DNA of 64,000 nucleotides, from positions 1 through 64,000 of the forward strand of contig VGDL01000012.1 in the NCBI GenBank assembly GCA_016869735.1, written 5' to 3'. The first letter of the stretch is position 1; each line of letters starts with the position of its first letter. Shown here in pieces: positions 37,060 to 48,100 of this stretch. This DNA is from Alphaproteobacteria bacterium (lineage in GTDB: Bacteria > Pseudomonadota > Alphaproteobacteria > Acetobacterales > Acetobacteraceae). A program made the translations under genes and the position numbers. The notes beneath the pieces were generated by a model. That model did not search any database, was not told where the DNA came from, and worked only from the letters and a program-made list of their open reading frames with translations.

Positions 37060-38210
37060 TGCGCATTGCCGCGCTGGATTTTCTGGGCGTGAATGTCACG
37101 CCCAAGACCAATTGGTGCTTTGTGGTGCTACGCCTGGAAGATGGCCGCACCGGCATTGGTGAAATCACGCTGGCGGATCACGAGGCGTTGCTGGAAGCCG
37201 AAGTGGCGCGCGTATCGGCAACGCTGAAGGACCAAGATGCCAGCGCGCGCAATCGCCTGGCGCGCCTGCTACCACACACACCGGCGGGCCTTGTCGCGCA
37301 TACGGTGATCTCCGGCTTGGAACAGGCACTTTGGGATGTGGCGGGGCAGGAAGCAGGCCGGCCCATCCATGCCATGCTGGGCGGCGCCTTGCGCGATGCT
37401 GTGCCGCTTTATGCCAATATCAATCGCGGCGCCTCACCGCGCAGCCCCGCAGGTTTTGCTGACGCTGCGAAGCGCGCGGTGGCGGCCGGCTTTCGTGCGG
37501 TGAAACTGGCACCTTTTGAACCCATGGTCTGGGAAGATGCGGCGGAGCCATCACAACGCGTGGCTTACGCGGAAGGTCTTGCGCGGATTGCAGCAGTGCG
37601 GGACGCGGTAGGTAGCGCGATTGACATTATAGTGGATGCGCATTGGCGCTTTTCCCCCGGTGGCGCGGCGGCGCTGATCCGTGATGTCGCGCCCTTCAAC
37701 CTGTTCTGGCTTGAATGCCCGGTCGCTGAGGCAAATCACACCGCCATCACGCGTTTGCGCGGCATGGCGAATGATCGCGGCATGCGCTTGGCCGGCGCTG
37801 AAACACTTGCCGGGCTTGGCGCCTATCGCCGCATCATCGAAGTCGGCTGCTATGATGTGCTGATGCCAGACATCAAATATGCCGGCGGGCATGAGGAGAT
37901 TCGCCGCATCGCCGCCCTTGCGCAAACCGCGGGGATTGAGATTGCGCCGCATAATCCAACAGGTCCGATCTGCCATGCGCATTCCGTGCATCTTTGTGCA
38001 ACCTTGCCCAATCTTTTGCCGCTTGAAGTGCAATTCGGCGAAACGGAGCGTTTCTTCACCATGATCACCGGCCACGATCTGCGCTTTCAACAAGGCAACG
38101 CCAGCCTGCCGCAAGCGCACGGTCTTGGCGTAGAATTAGATGAAGCAGGCGCGCGCCTTTCCCCCTGGCAACCCATGGCGCAGCCCTGGCTGGACCCGAG
38201 GCTCGGCTGA
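37059..38210 (+). CDS. Enolase-superfamily dehydratase/racemase (MR-MLE family)
   Basis: 383 residues. Capping domain (~1-125), then barrel with Lys in FRAVKLAPFEP, metal ligands in IIVDAHWRFS (Asp), FWLECPV (Glu) and LAGAETLAG (Glu), and an Asp-His dyad in MPDIKYAGGHEE and IAPHNPTGPI. That dyad pattern resembles galactonate dehydratase-like acid sugar dehydratases of the mandelate racemase subgroup. The substrate is unknown. It overlaps its neighbours by 1 bp on each side (TGATG junctions), so translation is coupled. Confidence 0.88.
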   Translation: MRIAALDFLGVNVTPKTNWCFVVLRLEDGRTGIGEITLADHEALLEAEVARVSATLKDQDASARNRLARLLPHTPAGLVAHTVISGLEQALWDVAGQEAGRPIHAMLGGALRDAVPLYANINRGASPRSPAGFADAAKRAVAAGFRAVKLAPFEPMVWEDAAEPSQRVAYAEGLARIAAVRDAVGSAIDIIVDAHWRFSPGGAAALIRDVAPFNLFWLECPVAEANHTAITRLRGMANDRGMRLAGAETLAGLGAYRRIIEVGCYDVLMPDIKYAGGHEEIRRIAALAQTAGIEIAPHNPTGPICHAHSVHLCATLPNLLPLEVQFGETERFFTMITGHDLRFQQGNASLPQAHGLGVELDEAGARLSPWQPMAQPWLDPRLG

Positions 38211-39115
38211 TGCCGCTTTGGGTTGCCGCCACTGTTACCGCCGCGCTGTTTCAAACCTGGCGCACGGCGCTCCAGCAAAGGCTGCGCGGGCAGCTTTCCG
38301 TCAATGCCGCTGCCGTGGTGCGCTATCTTTACGGCGTGCCCGTGGGTTTGCTGCTGGTGGGGCTATATTTACTGATCTTTGGTGGAGCACTTTCCACGTC
38401 GACACCGATGTTCTTCCTCTACGCCGCGCTCGGTGGGCTTGGGCAGATTATCGGCACCAATCTGTTGATCATGTCCTTTGCGCATCGTGGCTTCGCGGTC
38501 GGCACCGCTTACGCCAAGACGGAAGCGGTACAGGCGGCCTTTCTGGCGCTCCTGTTGCTGGGTGAGAATTTCGCGCCCCTCGCCTGGGCGGGCATTGCGG
38601 TTTCAGTGGGCGGCACGCTCTATCTTTCGCTCGCTGGCCGCGTTGGTTCGGTTGGTGAGATGCTGCGCGCCACGGTGCAGCCCGCTGCCCTTTGTGGCCT
38701 TGGGGCAGGTTTTGCGTTCGCGCTTTGTGCGCTTGCTATTCGCGCAGCAACGCAGGAATTACAGGGGCCGGATGTTGTGCTGCGGGCGCTGGAAACGCTC
38801 GTGGTCATCAATGTCATGCAGACCATCATGCAGGGTGGTTGGCTGGTATTGCGCGAACCCGCCAGTATCCGCGCGGTCTTTGCCACCTGGCGATCTTCGG
38901 CGCAGGTGGGCGCGCTTTCAGCTTGCGGTTCCGCCTGCTGGTTCACAGGCTTCGCACTCGCCCCCGTTGCGCTGGTGCGTGCTGTCGGTCAGGTGGAAAT
39001 TCTTTTCACGCTGCTCTTCAGCAAGTTCTTCCTGAAGGAGAAAATGAAGCGCAGCGACATTATCGGTGCGCTTGCCGTTGTAGCCGGCGTGGTGCTGGTA
39101 CTGATTGGAAGGTAG
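38210..39115 (+). CDS. EamA/DMT-superfamily transporter
   Basis: 301 residues, ten predicted membrane helices in two EamA repeats. The motif FSKFFLKEKMKRSDIIGALA then VVAGVVLVLIGR at the C-terminus is typical. Last gene of the BKACE operon, so it most likely imports or exports the pathway's substrate (inference). A short inverted repeat GTAGC/GCTAC begins at the stop codon but has no T-run. Confidence 0.85.
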   Translation: MPLWVAATVTAALFQTWRTALQQRLRGQLSVNAAAVVRYLYGVPVGLLLVGLYLLIFGGALSTSTPMFFLYAALGGLGQIIGTNLLIMSFAHRGFAVGTAYAKTEAVQAAFLALLLLGENFAPLAWAGIAVSVGGTLYLSLAGRVGSVGEMLRATVQPAALCGLGAGFAFALCALAIRAATQELQGPDVVLRALETLVVINVMQTIMQGGWLVLREPASIRAVFATWRSSAQVGALSACGSACWFTGFALAPVALVRAVGQVEILFTLLFSKFFLKEKMKRSDIIGALAVVAGVVLVLIGR

Positions 39116-39144
39116 CTTTCAGGCTACTGCCGACAGGCAATTGC

Positions 39145-42009
39145 TCAACGCCGCTCCGCCCGCCAGCGCGCCCAGGGTGCGATATCGGGCAGGCGCTGCG
39201 GTGCCGCGGCGGGGCCTGAGAAACGCAGCCCGATATCAGGCGCCTCGGCCACCGGCGGGCGCAGCGCGAAGCCAATATCCAGCGTCGCGCGCGGCAAATC
39301 CACCGAACCCATGATCCGGGCGGAAACCGCGCCCTCGGCCACCAAATTCATCTCCTGCAATGAAAGCCGCCCCGTGCGGATCTGCCAGCCACCTTCAAGC
39401 CGCTCAACCGCCGTTGCGCCGGCCATCAGGGCGCGGCGCAGCGCAGCCTCCGCCGCCACGGGATCAGCAAGGCCAGCCGCAGCATGGGCATCACGCAGCG
39501 ACACCCCGGCCACCACGCCATCCGCAAGCAGGAACCGCCCAGCGCCTTCCAATGAAGAAACCAGCGCTGCGGGCGCATGCCCAGAAGCCGCAAGCCGCCC
39601 GGCCAAGGCAATGCGGCCCGCCGCCAGGTCCAGCGGCTGGTCAAAGATCGGGTGGGCCAGGCTCGCGCCCGTAATTTCGAAATTCGCTTCAAGCCGCGGC
39701 GGCTGCGCGCTTGCATCCAAGGCGCCGCGCCCTTCAATTTGGCCGCCGGCAAGCGCGGCACGAAAGGCATCCAGCCGCAACTGTCCGGCTTCCAACACCA
39801 GCGCGGCTTCGGCATTCTCCACAGGCGGCAGGCCCAGCACCGCGATACGCGCGGCATTCAAGGCCAAGCTGCCATCCAAACCTGCCAGAACCGCCAAGGG
39901 CAGCGGTTCCTGATCGTTCAGTTCCAGCCCTGGCAGAGCCAGATTATCTGCCGCAAGGCGAAGTTCCAGCCTGGGCCGCGCGCCTGCCATATTAAGCCGC
40001 GCGTCACCTGAAGCCCGGCTTTCCGCCACAACCAGCGTAAAAAGCGGCAAGGTGAAGACCCCACCTTCCCCCGCCATGCGCGCAATAAAGGAAGCCGAGC
40101 CTTCGCCCATCCAGCCCGGCTCCGCCCGGCCAAAAACCTGGGCGTAAAGCCGCGCCGCACTCGGGTGGCGGAAGGTCAGGCTGCCTTCGCCGCGCGCCCT
40201 TGGCAGATCAAGTACCGCATTGGCATCAAGCCGGGCATCTTCCAGCGCGACTTCGGCAATAAGGGTCAGTGCCTCAGCCGCGCCATTGCCACGAAACCGG
40301 AGCGAAGCCGGCAGTGCCGCCAATCCGGCCGGCAGATGCAGCCCTTCAAGGATCAGCGGCGGCAGCGCGCTTGCCGACGGGGCGGCGATTTCCAGGACAA
40401 GATCGGCAAGGCTGAGTGATGCGCCCAAACCAATGCCACCGCTGAAGGCTAGACTGGCATGGCCCTGGCGGGCGGAAAGCCGCCGTAGTGCAAGCTGCCC
40501 GGCTTCCAACCTGGCATCCAGAACAACACCTTCCAGCGCCTGGCCCTGCCATTCAAGCCGACCCGCTGTCAGGCGCAGATTGGCATCAAAACCTTGCAGC
40601 GCTTCATGCGTGGCCTGCCAATTCAGGTTTTCAGCCAGCAGCCCATCCAGCGCCAGCGCATCAATGGAAAGCCCCAGCCCCAGCGCGGGCCGCGCCCCCA
40701 GCCGCAAAGCGCCCGCCCCCGCATAGCGCCCACCATCCAGCAGTAGGGAAAACTCCGGCGCTTCGATCAGATTGGGTTCCAAAACCAGGCGCCCCCGACC
40801 TTCAAAGCGGCGCAGCATTGCGGGGTCTGGTGCCACCACCGGAACGCCAAAGGCGGCAAGGCTATCGCGCAGGCTTTGGCCCGTGATGCTGAAGGCCAGT
40901 TCCAGCTTTTCGCCAAGTGCCGCACCGCGCGCTTCAAGCTCAGCATCACCGGGCAAAATTGCCGCGATATCCGTGAGCGTCATGCGCGCCCCTTCGCGGG
41001 CGATGCCGGCCTTGAAGCGGCGCAATTCATGCCCCTGCCAGCGCGCGACCTCTGCCGCGATAACCAGCACAATCGGGAAGGGCCAATCACGCGCGGCGCG
41101 CATGGCGCCAATCCAGGGGTCCAGATCCAGCCGGTTCATGGTGATGGCAAGATCCATCCTCGCCCCGGACACAAGCAGGATTTCGGCTGCGGCGCGGCCG
41201 GCGCCGCCATCAAATTCCACCGCCAGATCGGGGGCGATGATCCGGTCCTCATCCGCGCGCATGCGTCCCGAAATGCGGAAGGGCAATGCCGGCGCCGGCA
41301 AAAAGGCCGAAAGATAAGCGCCAGAGGCTTCAAGCCGCCCCTCATAGCCACCTTCCGGGAGCAAAGCGCCGCGTGTGACCAGCGACGCGCCCTGGCCATT
41401 CAGGCGTAATTCCAAAGTGCCGATGCCATCATAGCCGGGTCGGCCCAGCACGGCCTGGAAGCGCGCTTCGGCCCCCATGTGGGTGAAGCTGCCTTCAAGC
41501 CGCACCGCATCCAGGGGGCCGGGCGCATCCAGACGCGCGGCGACATTTTCCAAGGCAACCTCGCCCAGCGTCACGCGGCTGGCTTCGATGCGCGCGGCGA
41601 AATCGGAAAGCCAAGGCGGTGGACGCAAGGCGCCAGCGGCAGGCAAAGGCCAAGGCAGACGAATATCAGCGCCCACCAGCACCAGGTCACGCGCTTCCAG
41701 CCGCCCGAGCATGAAAGGCAGCAGGCCAAGCTTCAGGCGCAATGTCTGCGCCTTGACGCCAAGGCCGCCTTCCTCCTGCCCCAGATGCACCTCATCTGCC
41801 TCGATCACGGGCTGGGGCAGCAGCACGACGCGCAGCGGCCCCTGTAGCGCAACCGGCCTGCCAAGCCGTTCCGAAGCCAGCGCCGCCAGCCGATTGCGCT
41901 GCCCTTCCCAGGAAATCAGGCGCGGCCCAAACCAGACCGCCGCGAGCACGATCCCGGCAAAAAGTAGCGCGAAGATGCCGCGGCGTGATTTCAGCTTGCG
42001 ATCCCCCAA
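39145..42009 (-). CDS. AsmA-family protein
   Basis: 954 residues. An N-terminal TM (~11-30, [18 protein letters not shown]) is followed by the AsmA N-domain with [19 protein letters not shown] and [10 protein letters not shown], then long repetitive beta-rich sequence and the C-terminal AsmA_2 region (about 780-900; [15 protein letters not shown]). AsmA-like proteins span the periplasm and are implicated in lipid transport and outer-membrane homeostasis. The start overlaps the 3' end of the oxoprolinase gene by 19 bp. Confidence 0.85.
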   Translation of the reverse strand: MGDRKLKSRRGIFALLFAGIVLAAVWFGPRLISWEGQRNRLAALASERLGRPVALQGPLRVVLLPQPVIEADEVHLGQEEGGLGVKAQTLRLKLGLLPFMLGRLEARDLVLVGADIRLPWPLPAAGALRPPPWLSDFAARIEASRVTLGEVALENVAARLDAPGPLDAVRLEGSFTHMGAEARFQAVLGRPGYDGIGTLELRLNGQGASLVTRGALLPEGGYEGRLEASGAYLSAFLPAPALPFRISGRMRADEDRIIAPDLAVEFDGGAGRAAAEILLVSGARMDLAITMNRLDLDPWIGAMRAARDWPFPIVLVIAAEVARWQGHELRRFKAGIAREGARMTLTDIAAILPGDAELEARGAALGEKLELAFSITGQSLRDSLAAFGVPVVAPDPAMLRRFEGRGRLVLEPNLIEAPEFSLLLDGGRYAGAGALRLGARPALGLGLSIDALALDGLLAENLNWQATHEALQGFDANLRLTAGRLEWQGQALEGVVLDARLEAGQLALRRLSARQGHASLAFSGGIGLGASLSLADLVLEIAAPSASALPPLILEGLHLPAGLAALPASLRFRGNGAAEALTLIAEVALEDARLDANAVLDLPRARGEGSLTFRHPSAARLYAQVFGRAEPGWMGEGSASFIARMAGEGGVFTLPLFTLVVAESRASGDARLNMAGARPRLELRLAADNLALPGLELNDQEPLPLAVLAGLDGSLALNAARIAVLGLPPVENAEAALVLEAGQLRLDAFRAALAGGQIEGRGALDASAQPPRLEANFEITGASLAHPIFDQPLDLAAGRIALAGRLAASGHAPAALVSSLEGAGRFLLADGVVAGVSLRDAHAAAGLADPVAAEAALRRALMAGATAVERLEGGWQIRTGRLSLQEMNLVAEGAVSARIMGSVDLPRATLDIGFALRPPVAEAPDIGLRFSGPAAAPQRLPDIAPWARWRAERR

Positions 42010-45000
42010 CCACCGCCACCGGGCGTTTCAATGCCAAGTACCTCGCCGGCGGCGAGATGCGCGGAATCACTCCCCTTCAGCCATTGAATGCTGCCATCCG
42101 CGCGTTCCACCCATTGCCGCCCCGCCGCGCCATCGGCACCGCCCTGCAAGCCATGCGGTGGCACATTGCGCCGTGATGCGACAATCACCGCTTCCATCGG
42201 ATGCAGGAAGCGAATGCGTCGGCGTGATCCATCACCACCATGCCAGCGCCCCGCACCGCCTGACCCGCGCCGGATGGAAAATTCCTCAAGCCGCACGGGG
42301 TAGCGGAGCTCCAGGATCTCCGGATCGGTCATGCGCGTATTGGTCATATGGGTTTGCACTGGCCCCGCGCCATTGAAGCCCGGCCCGGCGCCGATGCCAC
42401 CGCAAATCGTCTCGTAATATTGATACCGCGCATCACCAAACAGTAAATTATTCATGGTGGCCTGGGCAGAGGCGCAGGCACCAAGTGCGGCGAGCAGTGC
42501 GTTGCAGGTCATTTGGCTGACCTCGGTATTGCCGGCCACCACCGCCGCACCGGGGCGCGGTGACAGGAAAGTGCCTTCCGGGATGACGATTTCCAAGGGC
42601 TTCAGGCAACCATCATTAAGCGGAATATCCTCACCCACCAGGCAGCGGAAGCAATACAGCACCACCGCGCGGCAGACCGCCGATGGTGCGTTGAAATTGC
42701 TCGGGCGTTGCGGTCCTGTGCCGGTGAAATCAATCACTGCCTTGCGCGCGGCGCGGTCAACGCGGATGGCGACTTTCAGCGGCGCGCCATCATCAATGCT
42801 GGTTTCAAAACGCCCATCGGGGAGTTTTTCCAGGACGCGGCGCACACTTTCTTCGGCATTATCCATCACATGCCGCATATAGGCGCTGACGGTGGCCAAC
42901 CCGTAATCGGCCACGGCGCGGCTCAATTCCTGCACGCCTTTTTCATTGGAAGCGATTTGCGCCTTGATGTCAGCCACATTCACATCCGGGCTGCGCGCGG
43001 GATAACGCGCGCCAGCCAGCAGGGCACGAAACTCCGCTTCCCGGAAATGCCCACCATCCACCAGCAGGAAATCATCAATCACCACGCCTTCTTCTTCCAG
43101 CGTGCGAGACAGCGGCGGCGTGGACCCGGGCGTCAGGCCCCCAATATCGGCGTGATGCCCGCGCGATCCCACAAAGAACAGGATGGATGTGCCCGCCGCA
43201 TCAAAGACCGGCGTGATCACCGTCACATCCGGCAAATGCGTGCCACCATCATAGGGGTTGTTCAGCGCCACCACATCGCCGGGCTTGAGCGTGGCGCCGC
43301 GCGTGCGAATTACAGTGCGCACACTTTCCCCCATGGCGCCAAGATGCACCGGCACATGCGGCGCATTGGCAATCAGCGCGCCGGTCGCATCGAAAATCGC
43401 GCAGGAGAAATCCAGCCTTTCCTTGATATTCACCGAAAGGCTGGTGTTTTGCAGCACCGCGCCGGTTTGCTCGGCAATGCTCATGAACAGATTGTTGAAG
43501 AGTTCGAGCATTACCGGATCGGGCCGATCTGTTGCCGCCACATCCGCCGCGCGCACCCGGGCCGCGATGCGGCGCAGCACCAAGTGATTGCGCGCGGTGA
43601 CTTCCGCTTCCCAGCCGGGTTCGACCACCGTGGTGGCATTGGCTTCGCGCAGCAACGCCGGGCCCTTGATGCGATCCCCCGCGCATAGCGCATCGCAGTC
43701 ATGCACCGGTGCTGCGTGTTCAGCACCGCCGGTGAAAAGGGCGATGGTATCGAGTGGCTTTGGTGCCTCACCGGCCGCACGCGGCGGCAGCGCGGCTTCG
43801 CGCACTTCCTCACCAGGGGCGGTGACTTCCGCGATGCAGGCTTCCACAATCACCTGGCGTTCCAGTGTCGCGAAACCAAAGCGGCGGCGATGCGCTTCGG
43901 TGAAGGCGGCCAATACTTCCTGATGCGCGCCAAACGCCACGGGCAGAAAGGTATCCGTACCGGCATAGCGCAAATGCAGCCGCCGCGCCGCTTGGAGCCT
44001 CGCGGGATCGGCACCTTGGCGCGCCAGTTCTTCCCGCCCCGCTGCCACCAGCGCTTCAAGCCGCGCGGTCAGATCATTGATGGCATCAGCGGTGAAGGGC
44101 GCTTCCACCGCCGCTTCACGGATCACCGCCTGATCCGCGAGGCCCATGCCATAGGCGGAAAGCACGCCGGCAAAGGGATGGATAAACACCGTTTCCATGC
44201 CCAATTCATCAGCAACCAAACAGGCATGTTGCCCGCCCGCGCCGCCGAAGCATTGCAGCGCGAAGCGTGTCGCGTCATGGCCCTTTTGGATCGAAACCTG
44301 CTTGATGGCATTCGCCATATTGGCGACCGCAACACGCAAAAACCCTTCCGCCACCGCACGTGGATCGGGCGCTGGTTTGCCTTGCGCCTTGCCGATTTCA
44401 GCTGCCAAGGCTGCGAATTTCTCAGCAACAATCGCGGCATCCAAGGGCTGGTCACCATGCGGGCCGAAAATCGCCGGGAAATGATGCGGCTGGATCTTGC
44501 CCACCATGACATTCGCATCCGTGACCGTGAGTGGCCCGCCGCGCCGATAGCAGGCAGGGCCAGGCATAGCACCGGCAGAATCCGGCCCCACACGGAAACG
44601 CGCGCCATCAAAATGCAGAATGGAACCACCACCGGCGGCGACCGTATTGATCGCCATCATGGGTGCGCGCATGCGCACGCCAGCAACTTCGGTTTCGAAC
44701 GCACGCTCAAAAGCGCCAGCATAAAGCGCGACATCGGTGGAAGTGCCGCCCATATCGAAGCCGATGATACGTTCAAACCCGCCCATCGCCGCAGTGCGCG
44801 CCGCACCGACAATCCCGCCGGCGGGGCCAGAGAGAATCGCATCCTTGCCCTGGAAATGCCCGGCTTCGGTCAGCCCGCCACTTGATTGCATGAAGTAAAG
44901 CCTGACACCCGGCAATTCCGCCGCCACCTGATCCACATAGCGGCGCAGAATGGGTGACAGATAGGCATCAACAACGGTGGTATCCCCGCGCGGCACAATG

Positions 45001-45599
45001 CGCGGCAGTGGGCTCGCGCGATGGCTCAAGGAGATTTGCGAAAAACCTTCTTCGCGGGCGATGTCGCCAAGCCGTTCCTCATGCGCCGGATGCGCCCAGG
45101 CATGCATCATCAGAATGGCAACGGCGCGGAAGCCTTCACGATGCGCGGCGCGCAACGCCTCACGCGCCCCGGCCTCATCCAAGGGCTCCAATTCCGTGCC
45201 ATCCACCGCGACACGCCCGCCGATTTCAACGGCGCGTTCATGCAGCAATTCCGCCAGGCGCACATCAAGATCGAACAGGCGGGGCCGCGCCTGATTGCCG
45301 ATGCGCAGCAGATCAGCAAAGCCGCGATTGACCAGCAGCAGCACACGCTCACCCTTGCGTTCCAAAAGCGCATTGGTGGCAACCGTGGTGCCCATTTTCA
45401 CGGCTTCGATCAGGCCGGGCGGGATCGGCGCGCCGGGGGCCAGGCCAAGGCATTGCCTAATGCCGGCAACGGCAGCGTCTTTGTAGCGCTCCGGGTTCTC
45501 CGAGAGCAGCTTCAGCGTCGAAAGTCGCCCGGCGGGGTCGCGCGCGACGATATCGGTGAAGGTGCCGCCGCGATCAATCCAGAATTGCCAAGCCGACAT
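41991..45599 (-). CDS. 5-oxoprolinase / hydantoinase A-B fusion
   Basis: 1202 residues from ATG 45599 (AAGGG upstream), the normal length of ATP-dependent 5-oxoprolinase. N-terminal HyuA half with [49 protein letters not shown] and [13 protein letters not shown]; the C-terminal HyuB half starts near 690 and contains [20 protein letters not shown] and [11 protein letters not shown]. It opens 5-oxoproline to glutamate or acts on a related cyclic amide. An alternative ATG at 45617 adds six residues. Confidence 0.9.
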   Translation of the reverse strand: MSAWQFWIDRGGTFTDIVARDPAGRLSTLKLLSENPERYKDAAVAGIRQCLGLAPGAPIPPGLIEAVKMGTTVATNALLERKGERVLLLVNRGFADLLRIGNQARPRLFDLDVRLAELLHERAVEIGGRVAVDGTELEPLDEAGAREALRAAHREGFRAVAILMMHAWAHPAHEERLGDIAREEGFSQISLSHRASPLPRIVPRGDTTVVDAYLSPILRRYVDQVAAELPGVRLYFMQSSGGLTEAGHFQGKDAILSGPAGGIVGAARTAAMGGFERIIGFDMGGTSTDVALYAGAFERAFETEVAGVRMRAPMMAINTVAAGGGSILHFDGARFRVGPDSAGAMPGPACYRRGGPLTVTDANVMVGKIQPHHFPAIFGPHGDQPLDAAIVAEKFAALAAEIGKAQGKPAPDPRAVAEGFLRVAVANMANAIKQVSIQKGHDATRFALQCFGGAGGQHACLVADELGMETVFIHPFAGVLSAYGMGLADQAVIREAAVEAPFTADAINDLTARLEALVAAGREELARQGADPARLQAARRLHLRYAGTDTFLPVAFGAHQEVLAAFTEAHRRRFGFATLERQVIVEACIAEVTAPGEEVREAALPPRAAGEAPKPLDTIALFTGGAEHAAPVHDCDALCAGDRIKGPALLREANATTVVEPGWEAEVTARNHLVLRRIAARVRAADVAATDRPDPVMLELFNNLFMSIAEQTGAVLQNTSLSVNIKERLDFSCAIFDATGALIANAPHVPVHLGAMGESVRTVIRTRGATLKPGDVVALNNPYDGGTHLPDVTVITPVFDAAGTSILFFVGSRGHHADIGGLTPGSTPPLSRTLEEEGVVIDDFLLVDGGHFREAEFRALLAGARYPARSPDVNVADIKAQIASNEKGVQELSRAVADYGLATVSAYMRHVMDNAEESVRRVLEKLPDGRFETSIDDGAPLKVAIRVDRAARKAVIDFTGTGPQRPSNFNAPSAVCRAVVLYCFRCLVGEDIPLNDGCLKPLEIVIPEGTFLSPRPGAAVVAGNTEVSQMTCNALLAALGACASAQATMNNLLFGDARYQYYETICGGIGAGPGFNGAGPVQTHMTNTRMTDPEILELRYPVRLEEFSIRRGSGGAGRWHGGDGSRRRIRFLHPMEAVIVASRRNVPPHGLQGGADGAAGRQWVERADGSIQWLKGSDSAHLAAGEVLGIETPGGGGWGIAS

Positions 45600-45669
45600 G
45601 CCAAACCCTTGCGCCAAAGACCATTGAAGCCAAGGGGTCTAAAACATTATCCCGCCAAGTGAAATCGCC

Positions 45670-46023
45670 TCACAGCCCCGCATCCGCGGGCACCAGCACC
45701 TGCCCGGCCTCATCCACCCGCGCTGCGACAGCCTCCAAGGCTTCACCGTAACATGGGCCAGAGACGCATTCGCCGGATTCAATCTCAAACCGCGCGCCAT
45801 GGGCGGAACACAGGATGTGCTGGCGCTTGGCATCCAGAAAGCGATCCGGCACGGGGTCCAAGGGCAGGCCGATATGCGGGCAGGAATTCACATAAACCCA
45901 CACCGTGCCGCCGCGCCGCACCGCGAATAACCCCATGAAGGCGCCGGGGGCCGCCGGGAAGCCTTTTGATCCGCCATCGGGGATATCCTCAAGCGCACAA
46001 AGCGCGCGTTCTGGCTTGCTCAT
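45670..46023 (-). CDS. Rieske [2Fe-2S] protein
   Basis: 117 residues from ATG 46023. Rieske motifs are Cys48-Pro-His50 (NSCPHIGLPL) and Cys72-Ser-Ala-His75 (LCSAHGARFEIESGECVSGP). Resembles single-domain Rieske ferredoxins/nitrite reductase small-subunit type proteins. Extra Cys86 and Cys91 lie in the second loop. Electron partner unknown. It overlaps the EVE gene by 4 bp, so the two are translationally coupled. Confidence 0.88.
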   Translation of the reverse strand: MSKPERALCALEDIPDGGSKGFPAAPGAFMGLFAVRRGGTVWVYVNSCPHIGLPLDPVPDRFLDAKRQHILCSAHGARFEIESGECVSGPCYGEALEAVAARVDEAGQVLVPADAGL

Positions 46024-46466
46024 TTGCCGGCCCAGCCGCCCATGCGGGCGATCACCGCCCAGTGTTCGGGCGCAATCGGCATCACGGAAAGCCTTGATTG
46101 GCGGATCAGCGCGACATCTGCCAGCGCCGGTTCGGCCTTGATGGCCGCCAATCCCACTGGCTTCGGCATGGGCGCGACCGCGCGCATATCCACACACACC
46201 CAGGAGGACCCTTCCTCGGCAGTCGGGTCGGGATAGGCTTCGCGCGCAACTTCGACCACGCCCACAACTTCCTTCCCGATGTTGGAATGATAAAAGAAGG
46301 CCAGATCGCCCTTTTTCATCGCCATCAGGTTTTTCTTGGCCAAATGGTTGCGCACACCCGTCCAGGGCTCCACCCCATTGGCGACCTGCTGGTCCCAGGA
46401 AAAGGCATCGGGTTCGGATTTCACTAGCCAGCGGGCTACCGGCGCTTTGGTCCTAGCTGCTGGCAT
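46020..46466 (-). CDS. EVE domain protein
   Basis: 148 residues. RWLVKSEPDAFSWDQ, GVRNHLAKKNLMAMKKGDLA and FFYHSNIGKEVVGVVEVARE are the EVE (PUA-like) signature; W22-like aromatic-cage residues are present. EVE proteins bind modified bases in RNA or DNA; housekeeping thymocyte nuclear protein 1-like members have unclear function. Start ATG 46466 precedes the basic leader MPAARTKAPVARW. Divergent from the ccm operon. Confidence 0.9.
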   Translation of the reverse strand: MPAARTKAPVARWLVKSEPDAFSWDQQVANGVEPWTGVRNHLAKKNLMAMKKGDLAFFYHSNIGKEVVGVVEVAREAYPDPTAEEGSSWVCVDMRAVAPMPKPVGLAAIKAEPALADVALIRQSRLSVMPIAPEHWAVIARMGGWAGK

Positions 46467-46619
46467 GATGAGATTCGCCCCCCTTTGGCCCCGGCGGGGC
46501 GCTTGCCAAGCAGGTAACGCCAGAAGCGACTTGCTTCAATAAGCTTGGGCTGGTTTTCGTGCCGGGGGGGACTCCCTTGGCGAAGCACCGCCCCCCATGT
46601 GAAGCTGGCAAGGAGGCAA

Positions 46620-46637
46620 GCGGGTGATTCCACCCGC
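46620..46637 (+). other. Hairpin in the ccmC leader
   Basis: GCGGGTG-ATTC-CACCCGC, a perfect 7-bp stem with a 4-nt loop, 25-37 bp before the ccmC start. It lies in the ~200-bp divergent region between the EVE gene and ccmC, which otherwise shows no clear promoter. It might be an mRNA leader structure or a protein-binding palindrome; no function can be assigned. Confidence 0.4.
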
Positions 46638-46674
46638 GACGTGTTTAGGCTAGTCTGACCAAGTGGACATCAGA

Positions 46675-47466
46675 ATGACAGCCAAAGCTGACAGCAGCCC
46701 GAGCGGTGCCGCCCCTGGCGCGCGTTCGCTGCATCGCTTTGCCAATCCCGGACGCTTCCTGCGTGCTTCGGCCCGCGTGCAGGTTTGGCTTTGGGTCGCC
46801 GCGGCTTTGGTGCTAGGCGCAGGGCTGGTCTGGGGCCTTTTCCTCTCCCCCGCTGATTGGCAGCAGGGCCAGACAGTGCGTATCATGTATGTGCATGTGC
46901 CGATGGCCTGGCTTGCCATGGGTGGCTACACGGCGCTCGCGGTCGCTTCCATCATGTCGCTGATCTGGCGCCATCCCTTGGCTGATCTTTTTGCGCGCGA
47001 ATTATCGCCGGTGGGCGCCTTGGTGACGGCGCTGTGTCTGGCGACAGGCAGCCTTTGGGGCCGGCCGATGTGGGGCACTTGGTGGGTTTGGGATGCGCGG
47101 CTCACTTCCGTTTTGGTGCTGTTCTTCCTGTGGCTGGGCCATGCGGCGCTGACGCGTGCCTTTGAAGATCAGGAACGCGGCGCGCGGGTTGGTGCGATTT
47201 TGGCGCTGGTCGGCATTGTGAATATCCCGATCGTGAAATTCAGCGTGGATTGGTGGAATACGCTGCATCAACCGGCTTCCGTCACGCGGCTGGATGCACC
47301 GGGGATGCATGTGGATATTCTTTATCCGTTGCTCACCTGCGCGCTTGGTTTTTCGCTGCTGTTCGGCGCGGTGGTGCTGGCGCGCACGCGCGCTGCCGTG
47401 ATGGAACGGCGCATCCGCGCCCTGCAATTGGCCCGCGCCCGGCGAGAGGAGGCGGCAGGCGCATGA
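46675..47466 (+). CDS. ccmC: Heme exporter/handling protein CcmC
   Basis: Inner-membrane heme-handling protein that loads heme onto CcmE in System I cytochrome c maturation. About 263 residues, six TMs, with the tryptophan-rich motif GTWWVWDARLTSVL between conserved histidines (VHVPMAWLAM; WWNTLHQPASV). GTG 46663 in the same frame is an alternative start; neither has a strong ribosome site. First gene of ccmCDEFGHI; the ATPase/permease genes ccmA and ccmB are not in the window. Confidence 0.94.
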   Translation: MTAKADSSPSGAAPGARSLHRFANPGRFLRASARVQVWLWVAAALVLGAGLVWGLFLSPADWQQGQTVRIMYVHVPMAWLAMGGYTALAVASIMSLIWRHPLADLFARELSPVGALVTALCLATGSLWGRPMWGTWWVWDARLTSVLVLFFLWLGHAALTRAFEDQERGARVGAILALVGIVNIPIVKFSVDWWNTLHQPASVTRLDAPGMHVDILYPLLTCALGFSLLFGAVVLARTRAAVMERRIRALQLARARREEAAGA

Positions 47467-47603
47467 GCCATACTTTCTTCATCACTGCCTCCTATGCGCT
47501 GGTTCTGCTTGGCTTTGGCGCCCTGGTCCTGGATGCCGCGCGCCGCCATGCCGCAGCCAAGCGCTTGCTGGCGGAACTTGATCCACGCGGAGATCGGCCA
47601 TGA
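47463..47603 (+). CDS. ccmD: Heme exporter protein CcmD
   Basis: 46 residues: MSHTFFITASYALVLLGFGA with one TM, followed by a basic amphipathic tail (ARRHAAAKRLLAELDPRG), the usual CcmD layout. It helps release holo-CcmE from CcmABC. Four-bp overlaps with ccmC and with ccmE fix both ends. Confidence 0.9.
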   Translation: MSHTFFITASYALVLLGFGALVLDAARRHAAAKRLLAELDPRGDRP

Positions 47604-48100
47604 CCCGCAAAAAGCGCCGGCTTTACATTCTGCTGCTCTGCGGGCTTGGGCTTGGCAGCGCAACCGCGCTGACGCTGACCGCGTTTCAGGACAATCTGGT
47701 GTTTTTCCGCTCGCCATCTGACATCATGCGGGAAGCGCCGCCGGCCAATCGTGCCTTTCGCCTGGGCGGGCTGGTGGAAGCCGGCAGCCTGGAACGCGGC
47801 ACGGGTGCAGATGGCAAGCCCACCGCCAATTTCCGCGTCACCGATGGCGCGCATGTCATTCGCGTCTCCTACGCTGGCGTGCTGCCGGATTTGTTCCGCG
47901 AAGGCCAGGGCGTGGTGACGCTTGGCATGATGCAGCCCGATGGGATTTTCCGCGCGCGTGAAGTGCTGGCGCGGCATGATGAAACCTATATGCCGCCGGA
48001 AGTGGCCGATGCGCTGAAGCGCGCCGGCCATTGGAATCCAGCCCAAGGCGCGGCCCCACCACCGGCGGAATGGAACACCGCACCCAGGAGAGGCGGATGA
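47600..48100 (+). CDS. ccmE: Periplasmic heme chaperone CcmE
   Basis: 166 residues. N-terminal anchor (~7-28), OB-fold with FFRSPSDIMREAPPANRAFR, and the heme-binding His126 in ARHDETYMPPEV (Tyr130 nearby). His126 binds heme covalently before transfer to apocytochrome via CcmF/H. Pro-rich disordered C-terminus. Overlaps ccmD and ccmF by 4 bp each. Confidence 0.95.
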   Translation: MTRKKRRLYILLLCGLGLGSATALTLTAFQDNLVFFRSPSDIMREAPPANRAFRLGGLVEAGSLERGTGADGKPTANFRVTDGAHVIRVSYAGVLPDLFREGQGVVTLGMMQPDGIFRAREVLARHDETYMPPEVADALKRAGHWNPAQGAAPPPAEWNTAPRRGG

